The notes: generated by a model from the letters alone, not told the origin. Shown: positions 1-9,086, numbered from the stretch's first letter. The stretch is DNA of 64,000 nucleotides from JBGQOJ01 sp052119585 (GCF_052119585.1 NZ_JBGQOJ010000001.1:1-64000); one strand, 5' to 3'. Made by a program: numbers and translations.

Positions 1-70
<70 letters not shown>

Positions 71-106
71 TACCCCCAGATTGCCGACCATCGAGGAGAA
101 CGACCC

Positions 107-319
107 ATGAATGACGAAACCTTCAACCTGTCGATGCGCAAGTTCCTGAAAACAGTCGGGGTCACCTCGCAGCAGAAAATCGAGGAGGCCGTGCGCGCCG
201 CCGTCGCCGATGGCAGCCTGACCGCAGACAGCGTCGACGTGAAGGTCACGCTGACATGCGCGGCCCTTGACCTGACCCATGACGTGACCGGCAAAATCCA
301 GATCAAGGGCGATGCATGA
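107..319 (+). CDS. DUF6494 family small protein
   Basis: A 70-residue acidic protein of unknown function, matching from memory the DUF6494 family found in front of apbC in alphaproteobacteria. It starts at ATG 107 behind the Shine-Dalgarno sequence GAGGAGA at about 94-100. It has no signal peptide, membrane segment or cysteine cluster; one cysteine lies near residue 52. Its stop codon overlaps the apbC start by ATGA, so the two are translationally coupled. By position it may help ApbC in Fe-S cluster transfer, but nothing in the protein shows that directly. Confidence 0.8.
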   Translation: MNDETFNLSMRKFLKTVGVTSQQKIEEAVRAAVADGSLTADSVDVKVTLTCAALDLTHDVTGKIQIKGDA

Positions 320-1464
320 GCACTGTGACGCAAGAGGCCGTTCTGGCAGCACTGGCGGGCGTTATTGACCCCTCAAGGGGCAAGGATATCGTCAGCACCG
401 GACAGGTCAAAAGCCTGACAGTCGAGAACGGCAAAGTGAACTTTATCCTAGAGGTGGACGCCGCCCGCGGGAACGCCATGGAACCGCTGCGCGCCGCCGC
501 CCAAAAGGCCGCCGAAGCGGTCGAAGGCGTGGCAAGCGTGACGGTCATCATGACCGCCCACGCCGCCGAGGGCACAGCCAAACGCACCCCGCCGCCAATG
601 CCAAGCCTGAAGATCCCCACGGCCCACAATCACGACCACGGCCACAGCCATGCCCCCACCCCGCCCAAACCGATCCCCGCGAAACCCGCAGGGCCGAACC
701 TGCCAGCCGGCGTGAAAAAGATCATCGCCGTGGCCTCTGGCAAGGGCGGCGTCGGCAAATCCACCGTCGCTTCGAACCTTGCGGTCGCGATGGCGGCAAA
801 GGGCAAGCGCGTCGGCCTGTTGGACGCCGATGTCTACGGCCCCAGCCAGCCGCGCATGCTGGGGGTCTCCGGCCGCCCGTCCAGCCCCGACGGCACCACC
901 ATCCTGCCTTTGCGCAACCACGGCGTCACGCTGATGTCGCTGGGCCTGATGGTCGCCGAGGACGAGGCGATCGTCTGGCGCGGCCCGATGCTGATGGGCG
1001 CCTTGCAGCAGATGCTGGGGCAGGTGCAATGGGGCAAGCTGGACGTGCTGATCGTCGATCTGCCCCCCGGCACCGGCGACGTCCAGATGACCCTCAGCCA
1101 GAAGGTCGATGTGGCCGGCGCGATCATCGTGTCGACCCCGCAGGACATCGCGCTTCTGGATGCGCGCAAGGGCATCGATATGTTCAAACGCCTGAACGTG
1201 CCGATCTACGGCCTGATCGAGAACATGGCCTCGTTCGTCTGTGACGGCTGCGGCAAGGTGCACCATCCCTTCGGACACGGGGGCGCCCGCGCCGAGGCGG
1301 AAAAGCTGGGCCTGCCGTTCCTCGGGGAAATCCCGCTGGACCTGGAGATCCGCATAGCCAGCGACGGCGGTGCGCCTTTGGTGGTGTCGAAACCCGACAG
1401 CCCGCAGGCCAAGGCCTTCTTTGATCTGGTTGACACGCTAGAGGCCGCAGGGCTGTTCGAATGA
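316..1464 (+). CDS. apbC: Mrp/NBP35-type Fe-S cluster carrier ATPase ApbC
   Basis: A 382-residue cytosolic P-loop ATPase that binds an Fe-S cluster and passes it to apo-proteins. Residues 1-90 form the MIP18/DUF59 domain. A His-rich linker follows at about 104-113 (alternating HNHDHGHSH). The deviant Walker A motif GKGGVGKST lies at 142-150, and the cluster-binding CxxC (CDGC) at 309-312. The length fits bacterial Mrp proteins with a fused DUF59 domain. It overlaps its upstream and downstream neighbours by ATGA, placing it in the middle of a four-gene operon. The His-rich linker suggests metal binding, which is inference. Confidence 0.96.
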   Translation: MSTVTQEAVLAALAGVIDPSRGKDIVSTGQVKSLTVENGKVNFILEVDAARGNAMEPLRAAAQKAAEAVEGVASVTVIMTAHAAEGTAKRTPPPMPSLKIPTAHNHDHGHSHAPTPPKPIPAKPAGPNLPAGVKKIIAVASGKGGVGKSTVASNLAVAMAAKGKRVGLLDADVYGPSQPRMLGVSGRPSSPDGTTILPLRNHGVTLMSLGLMVAEDEAIVWRGPMLMGALQQMLGQVQWGKLDVLIVDLPPGTGDVQMTLSQKVDVAGAIIVSTPQDIALLDARKGIDMFKRLNVPIYGLIENMASFVCDGCGKVHHPFGHGGARAEAEKLGLPFLGEIPLDLEIRIASDGGAPLVVSKPDSPQAKAFFDLVDTLEAAGLFE

Positions 1465-2171
1465 GCACGCCCGACACCCCCACCTTTCCGCCCCTGTTGC
1501 GCGGCGAAAGCGTTCCCGCCCATGCCGACCCGTTTCTCAAGGCGGTCAACAGCGCCACGCAGGGCACCGACCCCGGCCTGATCCTATGGTCTGAAGACAC
1601 CACAAACTTCAGGGTTGCGGTGATTCTGGCCCCCGAGATGCCGCTGCAAAAAGCGATGGGGGCCGCCTATGCCGCACAACTTGGCTTTGCCGACAGTCTG
1701 GGCGCGCTTGGCCCGCCAGAGGTCGCCGTGCATTTCGTCTGGCCTGACCGGATCAAGGTGAACGGGGCCATGTGCGGCCACATGCGCTATGCCGCCTCGA
1801 CGCGCGATGGCGCACAGGAACCCGACTGGCTGGTGATCGGCATCGACGTGCCGCTGCTGCCCGTTCGCAATCTGGAACCGGGCGTCACCCCGGACGAAAC
1901 CACGCTTTATGACGAGGGCTGCACCGACCTGACCGCCGCGATGCTGATTGAAAGCTGGTCGCGGCACATGCTGGTCTGGCTGCACCAGTTCATGAACGAA
2001 GGGCTGGAACCCTTGCATCGCGCGTGGAGCGGCAAGTGCGACACCCTTGGACAAGAGGTCACCATGCCCGAAACCGGCACCTTCATGGGGCTTGATGAAT
2101 ACGGCAACATGCTGTTGCGCGACGCGTCGGGCACGCGGGTGATCCCGCTTTACGCCTGTCAGGAGGTTTGA
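1461..2171 (+). CDS. Biotin/lipoate ligase-like protein with C-terminal DUF4444
   Basis: A 236-residue protein of the biotin/lipoate A/B ligase fold with a short DUF4444 tail from about residue 195. The segment around residues 92-108 (FVWPDRIKVNGAMCGHM) corresponds to the KWPND...NGKKxAG catalytic stretch of BirA-type ligases, but the usual lysines appear replaced. I also cannot find the GRGRxG nucleotide loop. Loss of both suggests a binding or scaffold protein, or an enzyme with altered chemistry. It overlaps apbC upstream and the DUF6505 gene downstream, so it is co-translated with an Fe-S carrier. Lipoate synthesis depends on Fe-S clusters, which makes a cofactor role plausible but unproven. 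Confidence 0.8.
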   Translation: MSTPDTPTFPPLLRGESVPAHADPFLKAVNSATQGTDPGLILWSEDTTNFRVAVILAPEMPLQKAMGAAYAAQLGFADSLGALGPPEVAVHFVWPDRIKVNGAMCGHMRYAASTRDGAQEPDWLVIGIDVPLLPVRNLEPGVTPDETTLYDEGCTDLTAAMLIESWSRHMLVWLHQFMNEGLEPLHRAWSGKCDTLGQEVTMPETGTFMGLDEYGNMLLRDASGTRVIPLYACQEV

Positions 2172-2647
2172 TGAAACTTGCCCGCACCATCCGGCTGGAT
2201 CAGTCCGACGGCAACGTCTTTGCCTCCCCGGCGGATATGGGAGAATGGGCCATCTCCGGCGCGTTCGAGTTCTCGAACTGGACAGAGGATGACCTGACCG
2301 GCAAGGCCCGTCAGGCCTTTGCCAATGGCTGGCTGTCGGTCGAAAGCTTTGGCCGTGCGACCTTTGTCGCGGTCACGCCGATCACCGAATTGGAACTGGA
2401 GGCGCTGACCCTTGCGCTGGCCGAAAAATTCGTGGCTGATTTCGGCGCACCGAGCATCGCGGCGGCCCGCCCCGTCGCCGAGGCAGAACTGCTGCATATG
2501 CGCGAGATGTGCGAAGATCAGGCCGACAACACCTTGCTGGTTGTCACACGCGAGCTGACCGCAACGGGCGTGCGCGAAGAATACCGCACCATCGCAGCCC
2601 AAAGCGCCGAGCTGGACAGTTTCGCCGTCCACGGATCGGTCGACTAA
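2171..2647 (+). CDS. DUF6505 family protein
   Basis: A 158-residue soluble protein of unknown function, matching from memory DUF6505 next to the apbC/ligase pair in Rhodobacteraceae. The ATG at 2171 is preferred because it overlaps the previous TGA (ATGA) and has AGGAGG at 2161-2166; a TTG three bases earlier is less likely. There is no signal peptide or membrane segment. One cysteine lies near residue 116, and the protein is rich in Glu and Ala. It is the last gene of the operon and is followed by a strong palindrome. Confidence 0.78.
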   Translation: MKLARTIRLDQSDGNVFASPADMGEWAISGAFEFSNWTEDDLTGKARQAFANGWLSVESFGRATFVAVTPITELELEALTLALAEKFVADFGAPSIAAARPVAEAELLHMREMCEDQADNTLLVVTRELTATGVREEYRTIAAQSAELDSFAVHGSVD

Positions 2648-2688
2648 AGCGTGTTGCGCTCGATGAGGACGACGGTGCGCAACACGCT
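2648..2688. terminator. Perfect 12-bp palindrome in a convergent gap
   Basis: AGCGTGTTGCGC at 2648-2659 and its exact complement GCGCAACACGCT at 2677-2688 flank a 17-base loop. The hairpin fills the gap between two convergent genes, so it may end transcription from both sides. No U-tract follows, so this could instead be a dispersed palindromic repeat. Confidence 0.55.
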
Positions 2689-3327
2689 CTAAAGCCCGAC
2701 ATAGGCGTCTTTCCAACGCAGAACCACGTTGAACGAAATCGAAATGCGCGGATCGTCCACCATATTGGGATGCACCAGATGGTGCAGAAACGACGGCCAC
2801 AAGAACAGATCGCCCGCGCGCGGCAGTTTGCGGTGCTCGGGGTCGAATTGACCATCACCCAGAATGGCGTTCATGTTCGCCTGTGGTCGAGGATCGTAAA
2901 AGCTGATCGCGCCGGGGTTCAGATCGGTCCGGTGGGTCGCGCCGGTCTGATCCGGCATAGCAACGTAATAGGTGCCCGACAGCCAGGAATGCGGATGGTT
3001 GTGCAGGTTGTGGTAATCGCCCTTCAGGTTGACGTTGGGCCATGCCTGCAAAGCCCATGTCAGATCATAGGTGATGCCAGCGGTCCGGGCATAGTCCACA
3101 ACGGCCCGCTCGATGCACTGCTTCAACCAGGCGAACGCCGGATGTTTGGCCTCCAGAAGGTCGCCCTTCAGATAATCACCGGTCAAATCGGCGCTTGCCT
3201 TGTCTGCCGCCAGCAGATGTTGGGCGATGACCGGATTGGCCGCCTCAGCCCCCGGCAATCGCATCGACATGAAAAGCGTCGGCCAAAGCCGTTCGTAGTG
3301 CGGGGTCTGGCCGGGGGCGTCGGGCAT
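2689..3327 (-). CDS. Putative 2OG-Fe(II) oxygenase (TIGR02466-type)
   Basis: A 212-residue protein resembling the TIGR02466 group of predicted 2-oxoglutarate/Fe(II) dioxygenases. The metal site can be read as the HNHPHSW segment near residue 110 and a distal histidine in FLHHLVHPN near 185. The arginine in PRISISF near 195 would bind 2-oxoglutarate. Length and motif order fit the family, and there is no signal peptide, so it is cytosolic. The substrate is unknown. It stands alone on the minus strand, convergent with the apbC operon, with an intergenic repeat pair upstream. Confidence 0.82.
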   Translation of the reverse strand: MPDAPGQTPHYERLWPTLFMSMRLPGAEAANPVIAQHLLAADKASADLTGDYLKGDLLEAKHPAFAWLKQCIERAVVDYARTAGITYDLTWALQAWPNVNLKGDYHNLHNHPHSWLSGTYYVAMPDQTGATHRTDLNPGAISFYDPRPQANMNAILGDGQFDPEHRKLPRAGDLFLWPSFLHHLVHPNMVDDPRISISFNVVLRWKDAYVGL

Positions 3328-3404
3328 GGATCGGGTCCGTTGATAAAAGGAAACGCCTGGCGGCGTTGTTTCTTTGTCTCGGACCCTGCGGGTCCTCGGG
3401 TTTT

Positions 3405-3478
3405 GCCTCCGGCAGGGATATTTAAGCCAAAAAGAACCTGTGTATATCTTCTCGGTCCAAATACTCCCGCCGGAGGCG
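3405..3478. repeat. Inverted pair of the GGATATTT/CCAAGAAGA intergenic repeat
   Basis: GCCTCCGGCAGGGATATTT with the following AAGCCAAAAAGAA (3405-3435) is answered on the opposite strand by TTCTCGGTCCAAATACTC and CCGCCGGAGGC (3449-3478). Together they can fold into one long imperfect hairpin between the 2OG oxygenase and the 5'-nucleotidase gene. Related units occur near 12.2, 30.3 and 61.5 kb. Confidence 0.75.
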
Positions 3479-3488
3479 TCTTTGGCGT

Positions 3489-5060
3489 CTACTTCTTCAC
3501 GATCCGGCCATCGGTATAGGGCGTATAGGCCCCATTGGCGGCCATATACTCGGCCGTTACATCGGCAAGATCAGGACCGAAGTCGTAGACGTTCGACGCA
3601 TTGACGAACATCTTGAAGCCGTCGCCGCCGTTACGGACATAGTTGTTCGACACAAGGCCATAGGTTCGGGTCAGATCAAGCGGCACAAAGGCGTCGCCCT
3701 CTTTCACCATCACATCCGCGATCCGGCTGCCGGCGGGGGCGGCCGCATCCCATGCAAAGGTCAGGCCCGCCACCTGAGGGAAGCGCCCTGCGACCTCTTC
3801 CACCTGACTGACGCCGTTTTCCAGCGCGGCCAGAACATCCGCACCGGTGACCTGAAACGTCGAAAGCGTGTTCTGGAACGGCAGCACGGTCAGCACCTCG
3901 CCCATGGTCACGTCACCCGCATCAATCGACGACCGCAGACCGCCCGAGTTGGCAATCGCGATCTGGATGCCCTGATCCCTGACCCGCGCCAGCATCGCGT
4001 CCGCCACGAGGTTGCCCATGGCGCATTCCTGCACGCGGCAGATGTCGCGGCTGCCCTCGATCATCGCCGAGGTCGTGGCAACGACCTTTTGGCGGATCTC
4101 CTCCAGAGGGACGGCCAGCTCTGCGATGCGATCCTTTGTGCTCGCGTCTTCGACCACGACACCGTCAAGGATCAGCGGCTCGCCCTTCGCCTCGGTGATG
4201 ACGCCCGCATCGTTGAACGTGACGTTCAGCTCTCCAAGGAACTTGCCGTAGGCATAGGCGCTGACGATGGCCGTGTCGCCGACCATGACCGGATAGATAT
4301 CGACCGCCCCTTCGATGGTGTTGGACAACAGCGTGTTGGTGTGGCCGCCGACGATCACATCGACGCCTGTGGTCTTGGCCGCAACCTCTTTATCCACGCC
4401 GAACCCCGAGTGGGACAGCACGATGATCTTGGTCACGCCCTCGGCTGTCAGTTTGTCCACCTCGCCCTGCACTGCCTCGGACGGATCGGTAAAGATCACG
4501 TTCTTGCCGGGAGAGGCCAGTTCGTCGGTGTCTTGCGGTGTCAGGCCGATCAGACCGATCTTTTCGCCGCCCCGTTCGATGATCGCCGACTTGGCCAGCT
4601 TGCCCGCCAGCATCGGCTCGCCCGAGACATCGGCGTTCGACATCAGAACCGGGAAGGCCACCGCATCCATGAAGCCGCGCAGCACCTCGGGGCCGTCGTC
4701 GAATTCATGGTTGCCCACGGTCATCGCGTCATAGGCCAATTTGTTCATCATCTCGGCCGCGACCTTGCCCTTGTAATAGGTGTAGAACAGCGTGCCTTGG
4801 AACTGGTCGCCGCCATCCACAAGGATAGAGTTGTTGCTGCGCTTGCGCGCTTCTTCGACGGCCGTCACCAGACGCGCGGATCCGCCAAAGCATTTGCCGT
4901 CGGTATTCTCCTCGGCAGAGCAGGGCGCATCGTACTTGCTGATCGGCTCGAACCGCGCATGGAAATCGTTGGTGTGCAGGATGGTCAGCGAATAATCGGC
5001 CGATGCCGCGCCCGCCGTTAGGGCAAGCACTGCTGCCGAGGTCATGAATTTTACGAACAT
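3489..5060 (-). CDS. Exported 5'-nucleotidase / metallophosphoesterase
   Basis: A 523-residue periplasmic enzyme of the UshA/5'-nucleotidase family that removes phosphate from extracellular nucleotides. An N-terminal signal peptide (MFVKFMTSAAVLALTAGAA, cleavage near 21) is followed by the metallophosphatase domain with HTNDFHARF, a GNHEFD metal site and GGHTN. The C-terminal 5'-nucleotidase domain (about 320-490) includes IANSGGLRSSID. The start at 5060 is chosen because the signal peptide begins there and GGGGGA lies just upstream; a longer frame to 5129 exists. Cysteine pairs in the mature part fit an exported protein. Together with the deo/upp operon it suggests scavenging of nucleotides. 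Confidence 0.9.
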   Translation of the reverse strand: MFVKFMTSAAVLALTAGAASADYSLTILHTNDFHARFEPISKYDAPCSAEENTDGKCFGGSARLVTAVEEARKRSNNSILVDGGDQFQGTLFYTYYKGKVAAEMMNKLAYDAMTVGNHEFDDGPEVLRGFMDAVAFPVLMSNADVSGEPMLAGKLAKSAIIERGGEKIGLIGLTPQDTDELASPGKNVIFTDPSEAVQGEVDKLTAEGVTKIIVLSHSGFGVDKEVAAKTTGVDVIVGGHTNTLLSNTIEGAVDIYPVMVGDTAIVSAYAYGKFLGELNVTFNDAGVITEAKGEPLILDGVVVEDASTKDRIAELAVPLEEIRQKVVATTSAMIEGSRDICRVQECAMGNLVADAMLARVRDQGIQIAIANSGGLRSSIDAGDVTMGEVLTVLPFQNTLSTFQVTGADVLAALENGVSQVEEVAGRFPQVAGLTFAWDAAAPAGSRIADVMVKEGDAFVPLDLTRTYGLVSNNYVRNGGDGFKMFVNASNVYDFGPDLADVTAEYMAANGAYTPYTDGRIVKK

Positions 5061-5209
5061 CTGGGGTCCCCCTGTTGTTGATGTCTCAGACTGGCGCGAC
5101 ATTCCGTGCGAGTCAAAGAAGATACGCAAGGTGACGTAACGTGCGCCGATAACAGCGCCATGACACCTGCCCCCTTGACCGGAATTCGGGCACAGGGCAT
5201 GTGGAGGCC

Positions 5210-5548
5210 ATGCTTATTTACAAGATATTCCGCGCGCCCGAATGGGCAGCGTTGCAGGCGCAGGGCGAAACCGCCGGTGCACCTGTCGATCTGGCCGATG
5301 GCTATGTGCATTTTTCGACCGCCACACAGGCCGCCGAAACTGCGGCGAAACATTTTGCGGCCGAGGCGGATCTGGTGCTTCTGGCGCTGGAGACGGACAG
5401 GCTTGGCGATGACCTGAAATGGGAAGTGTCGCGCGGCGGGGCCGAATTCCCGCATCTCTACCGTAACCTTCGGATGGATGACGTGCTGTGGCACGCGCTG
5501 CTGCCGTTGGTGAACGGTGCCCATGAATTTCCGGAACCGATGCTGTGA
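5210..5548 (+). CDS. DUF952 family protein
   Basis: A 112-residue protein of the DUF952 family, which is related to glutathione S-transferases in annotation but has no proven activity. The beginning MLIYKIFR and the later GYVHFSTATQ and FPHLYRNL segments are family hallmarks. ATG 5210 is preferred because family members usually begin MLIYKI. GGAGG at 5203-5207 is very close to it, so GTG 5201 remains possible. Its stop overlaps the pyrD start by GTGA, coupling the two genes. There is no signal peptide. Confidence 0.85.
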   Translation: MLIYKIFRAPEWAALQAQGETAGAPVDLADGYVHFSTATQAAETAAKHFAAEADLVLLALETDRLGDDLKWEVSRGGAEFPHLYRNLRMDDVLWHALLPLVNGAHEFPEPML

Positions 5549-6603
5549 AGTTGATCGAGACCCTCGGCCTTGCCGCCCTGCACCGTTTTGACCCCGAGGT
5601 CGCGCATGGCCTGTCGATTCGCGCATTGAAACTGGGCCTTGTGCCCTTGGCGGGTCCGGTAACCTCGCCGCGTCTGGCTACCACGCTGGCGGGGCTTGCC
5701 CTGCCCAACCCCGTTGGCCTTGCCGCTGGCTTCGACAAGAACGCCGAGGCTCTGGGGCCGCTGTCGCGCGCCGGTTTCGGCTTTATCGAGGTGGGCGCAG
5801 CCACGCCGCGCCCGCAATCGGGCAACCCCAAACCGCGCCTGTTCCGCCTGACGCCGGACCGCGCCGCCATCAACCGCTTTGGCTTCAACAATCAGGGGAT
5901 GGAGGCGATCGCCGCCCACCTTGCCCTTCGCCCCAGGGACGCCGTGATCGGCCTGAACCTTGGCGCGAACAAGGACAGCACCGACCGCGCTGCCGATTTT
6001 GCCCGGGTGCTGGCGTGCTGTGGCCGCCATGTGGATTTCGCAACGGTCAACGTGTCATCGCCCAACACCGAAAAGCTGCGCGATCTGCAGGGCCGCGCCG
6101 CGCTCTCCGCGCTTTTGGCTGGCGTGATGGAAACGCGGGCCGGTCTTGCACGGCACATCCCGATCTTCCTGAAAATCGCCCCCGATCTGACACACGACGA
6201 ACTGGCCGAGATTGCCGAGGTCGCAAAGGAAAGCGGCCTTGACGCGATCATCGCAACGAACACCACCCTGTCGCGCGACGGGTTGACCAGCCCGCATAAA
6301 ACCCAGACCGGCGGCCTGTCCGGCGCGCCTTTGTTCGAGAAATCGACCCGCATTCTGGCCCAACTGTCCGAATTGACCGACGGGGCGATCCCGCTGATCG
6401 GTGTCGGCGGAATTTCGACCGCGCAGCAAGCCTATGCGAAGATCCGCGCGGGCGCCTCTGCCGTGCAGCTATACACCGCATTGATATATGGCGGCTTGTC
6501 GTTGGCGGCGGAAATAGCGCATGAACTAGACGCCCTATTGATGCGCGACGGGTTCGCCACAGTTGCGGATGCCGTCGGAACAGGGCGCGCCGACTGGCTG
6601 TGA
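5545..6603 (+). CDS. pyrD: Dihydroorotate dehydrogenase (quinone), class 2
   Basis: A 352-residue membrane-associated flavoenzyme that oxidises dihydroorotate to orotate with quinone, the fourth step of UMP synthesis. The N-terminal helices of class 2 enzymes are present, followed by PVGLAAGFDKNAEA, VEVGAATP-type and NRFGFNN segments. NVSSPNT carries the catalytic serine, and IGVGGI with a following phosphate loop binds FMN. The start is GTG, overlapping the DUF952 stop (GTGA). Length is normal for the family. Confidence 0.97.
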   Translation: MKLIETLGLAALHRFDPEVAHGLSIRALKLGLVPLAGPVTSPRLATTLAGLALPNPVGLAAGFDKNAEALGPLSRAGFGFIEVGAATPRPQSGNPKPRLFRLTPDRAAINRFGFNNQGMEAIAAHLALRPRDAVIGLNLGANKDSTDRAADFARVLACCGRHVDFATVNVSSPNTEKLRDLQGRAALSALLAGVMETRAGLARHIPIFLKIAPDLTHDELAEIAEVAKESGLDAIIATNTTLSRDGLTSPHKTQTGGLSGAPLFEKSTRILAQLSELTDGAIPLIGVGGISTAQQAYAKIRAGASAVQLYTALIYGGLSLAAEIAHELDALLMRDGFATVADAVGTGRADWL

Positions 6604-6616
6604 TCCTTTCGCATCG

Positions 6617-7939
6617 CTACTGCGCCACGCCAGCCTCCAGCGACGGGTATTTCAGCGCCAGCGTCACCCCCCGCGCGACAAAGCTGATCAGGAACGCCAC
6701 CCAAAGCCCGTGGTTGCCGAAGGCGGGCATCAAAATCGCCACCGCCACGCAATAGACCACAAAGGACAACGCCATCATGTTGCGCATGTCCCTGGTGCGG
6801 GTGGCGCCGATGAAAATGCCGTCGAACATCCATGCCGCAACGCCCAGAACGGGGGCGAAAACCATGTAGACCAGATAGATACGCGCCTCGGCCCGCACAG
6901 GCTCTGCCGTGGTCATCGTGTCGATGATTGCCCCGCCGAACAGCGCGAAACAGACCGCCATGACGCAAACCGCCAGCACACCCCAAAGGCTGGTCAACAA
7001 CGCTCCGCGCCGCAGGTCCGCCCGTGCCCCCGCGCCCAGCGCCTGCCCCACAAAGGCCTCTGCGGCAAAGGCGAACCCGTCCAGCGCATAGGCGGTGATC
7101 TGTAGAAACTGCAGCAGAATCTGGTTCGCCGCCAAGGGCACATTGCCGAAATCCGCGCCGAAAAACAAAAACGACACGAACATCGCCTGCAATATCACCG
7201 ACCGGATCAGGATGTCGGAATTCACCTGCGCCATGCGCCGCAGCTTGATCCGGTCGAACACCCGCGCCCAATCGCGCCATGCAGGCACCTGAAACGCCGC
7301 GCGGCACAGATAAAGGCCCAGCGCCAGACCGGTCCATTCCGCAAGGAACGTCGCAAAGGCCACGCCGCCCACGCCCCAGCCAAGGCCCAGCACGAACCAT
7401 AGATCCAGCGCGATGTTCAGCCCGTTCATCCACAGCTGCATCACCAGAACCGCCCGCGTGCGCTCTGCCGCGATCAGCCAGCCGGTGATACCATAAAGCC
7501 CGATCGCCGCCGGGGCCGAGAAGATGCGGATCTGCATATACTCGCGGGCCATCGCCTCGACCTCGGGTGTGGCGGGCGACAGGCGAAAGGCCCCCGCAAA
7601 CACCAAGGATTGCACCGCGATCAGGATTGCCCCGGCCGCAAAACCGATCATCAGCGCGCGGGTCAAAAGCGCGGCCACTTCACCCGTATCGCCCGCCCCG
7701 TGCGCCTGCGCGGCAAGGCCGGTCGTGCCCATCCGCAGAAACCCGAAAATCCAGTAGATCGCGCTTAGAATAACCGCGCCTATCCCCACAGCACCAATCG
7801 GCGCGGCCAATCCCATCTGCCCGACAACGCCGGTATCCACCGCCCCCAGAATTGGCACCGTCGCGTTCGACAACACAATGGGAATGGCCAGCCGCAGCAC
7901 CCGCGCATGGGTCAGCGGCAGGCGCGGGTGCTTACTCAT
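6617..7939 (-). CDS. MATE-family multidrug/toxin efflux transporter (DinF-like)
   Basis: A 440-residue inner-membrane protein with about twelve hydrophobic segments, typical of MATE antiporters that expel compounds using Na+ or H+. The first helix carries IPIVLSNATVPILGAVDTGVVG, split here by the usual MATE glycine and aspartate pattern (LSNATVPILGAVD near residues 22-35). It overlaps the upstream thioesterase by eight bases (7932-7939) and would be translated from the same messenger. The substrate cannot be told from sequence. It converges with pyrD with only 13 bases between. Confidence 0.93.
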   Translation of the reverse strand: MSKHPRLPLTHARVLRLAIPIVLSNATVPILGAVDTGVVGQMGLAAPIGAVGIGAVILSAIYWIFGFLRMGTTGLAAQAHGAGDTGEVAALLTRALMIGFAAGAILIAVQSLVFAGAFRLSPATPEVEAMAREYMQIRIFSAPAAIGLYGITGWLIAAERTRAVLVMQLWMNGLNIALDLWFVLGLGWGVGGVAFATFLAEWTGLALGLYLCRAAFQVPAWRDWARVFDRIKLRRMAQVNSDILIRSVILQAMFVSFLFFGADFGNVPLAANQILLQFLQITAYALDGFAFAAEAFVGQALGAGARADLRRGALLTSLWGVLAVCVMAVCFALFGGAIIDTMTTAEPVRAEARIYLVYMVFAPVLGVAAWMFDGIFIGATRTRDMRNMMALSFVVYCVAVAILMPAFGNHGLWVAFLISFVARGVTLALKYPSLEAGVAQ

Positions 7940-8453
7940 CCCTGTCAGGCATCAGGAAATGCCCCGTGGCCTGCGCGAACATCCGTGTCTTGTTGTCCTG
8001 CCACGCCTCGACATGCACACTGGCATAGCGCCGCCCGACGCGGTTCACCCGCGCCCGCGCATAGGCATCGCGCGGCAGCCCCGATCGCAGGTAGTCCACC
8101 GTGAAATCAATCGTTTTCGGCAGCCGCGGCAGGTCGCCCGCGCTGAGGCTGGCCACATCGAACCTGCCGCTCTCGACATCCTCCCACATCATCGACCACG
8201 ACAGCTCGATGATCGCCGCAACCTCCAGAAAGGCCGCTGTGACGCCACCGTGAATGGCCGGGATCATCGGGTTGCCGATCAGCTTTTGATCAAAGGGCAG
8301 AGTGGCGGTCAGCTCGTCTCCGCGGCGGTCGAACCCGATACCCAGAAACTGAATGTAGGGCACGCCATCCACCAAAGCCGTCAGCGCCGCATCGCGCCGT
8401 TGCTTGACCACCTGAACCGGCTCCGGTGCGCCGCGCTCCGTCTTGCGGGTCAT
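7932..8453 (-). CDS. PaaI-type hotdog thioesterase (second of a tandem pair)
   Basis: A 173-residue hotdog-fold protein of the PaaI family, which hydrolyses acyl-CoA thioesters. The substrate helix signature IHGGVTAAFLE lies around residues 65-75. ATG 8453 is chosen because it overlaps the upstream stop by ATGA; an earlier in-frame start at 8576 would run through the neighbour. It is probably translated together with the other thioesterase and the MATE transporter. Tandem PaaI-like genes may act on different chain lengths or as a heteromer; that is inference. Confidence 0.9.
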   Translation of the reverse strand: MTRKTERGAPEPVQVVKQRRDAALTALVDGVPYIQFLGIGFDRRGDELTATLPFDQKLIGNPMIPAIHGGVTAAFLEVAAIIELSWSMMWEDVESGRFDVASLSAGDLPRLPKTIDFTVDYLRSGLPRDAYARARVNRVGRRYASVHVEAWQDNKTRMFAQATGHFLMPDRDE

Positions 8454-8899
8454 GTCGCGGCCCCGTTCGGGCGTTCCACCGTAAAGGCCCCCGTTGCCGT
8501 CGCCACGGGCCGCGCGGTATCCTCGTCCGTGGCCGTGGTCCGCACAAAGGCCACGCTGCGGGTGACGTGGTAGCATTCCGCCCGCGCCGTGATCCGCTGG
8601 CCCGGTGTCGCGGGCCGCATATAGTCGATGCGCAGGTCGATGGTGGCGGTTCCGGCGGGCGCCGACGGATGGCTCATCACCGCCGCCCCGCCGCAGGTGT
8701 CCATTAGCGCGGACACTGCCCCGCCATGAATGACGCCGGTCTCGGGGTCGCCCACGAACCGCGCGTCATAGGCCATCGAGATCACTGCGATCCCCGCGCC
8801 CAGCTCTGTCAACTCCATGCCCAGCGCGCGGGAATGCGGGATCGCCTCTATGAACTGGCGCGCCAGCTTTATCTTGGGATCGGTCATCGGGTCACTCAT
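8450..8899 (-). CDS. PaaI-type hotdog thioesterase (first of a tandem pair)
   Basis: A 149-residue PaaI-family acyl-CoA thioesterase. The GVIHGGAVSALMDT segment near residues 55-68 is the family signature with the catalytic aspartate. The start at 8899 (MSDPMTDPK) is likely, though ATG 8887 (MTDPKIK) is an alternative and neither has a strong Shine-Dalgarno sequence. An upstream extension to 9037 is rejected because it is proline/arginine-rich and unlike the family. It is the first gene of a thioesterase-thioesterase-MATE operon, divergent from a MerR regulator gene. Confidence 0.9.
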   Translation of the reverse strand: MSDPMTDPKIKLARQFIEAIPHSRALGMELTELGAGIAVISMAYDARFVGDPETGVIHGGAVSALMDTCGGAAVMSHPSAPAGTATIDLRIDYMRPATPGQRITARAECYHVTRSVAFVRTTATDEDTARPVATATGAFTVERPNGAAT

Positions 8900-9086
8900 C
8901 GGGTTAGGGTATGAGGTGTTATTGAATTTGGGCACCGCTGCCGCAAGGCCAAACTTCGCCTGCCCCCCGCCTTTGGACGCGACGTGTTTCGCAGTTTCGC
9001 GCGAATGGCGGGGTTTCCTTGATCGACCCGATTGCACCCTTGCGGCGTTGTGGTTAGCCTGCCCTTATTCTAGGAGCATTCGACGC

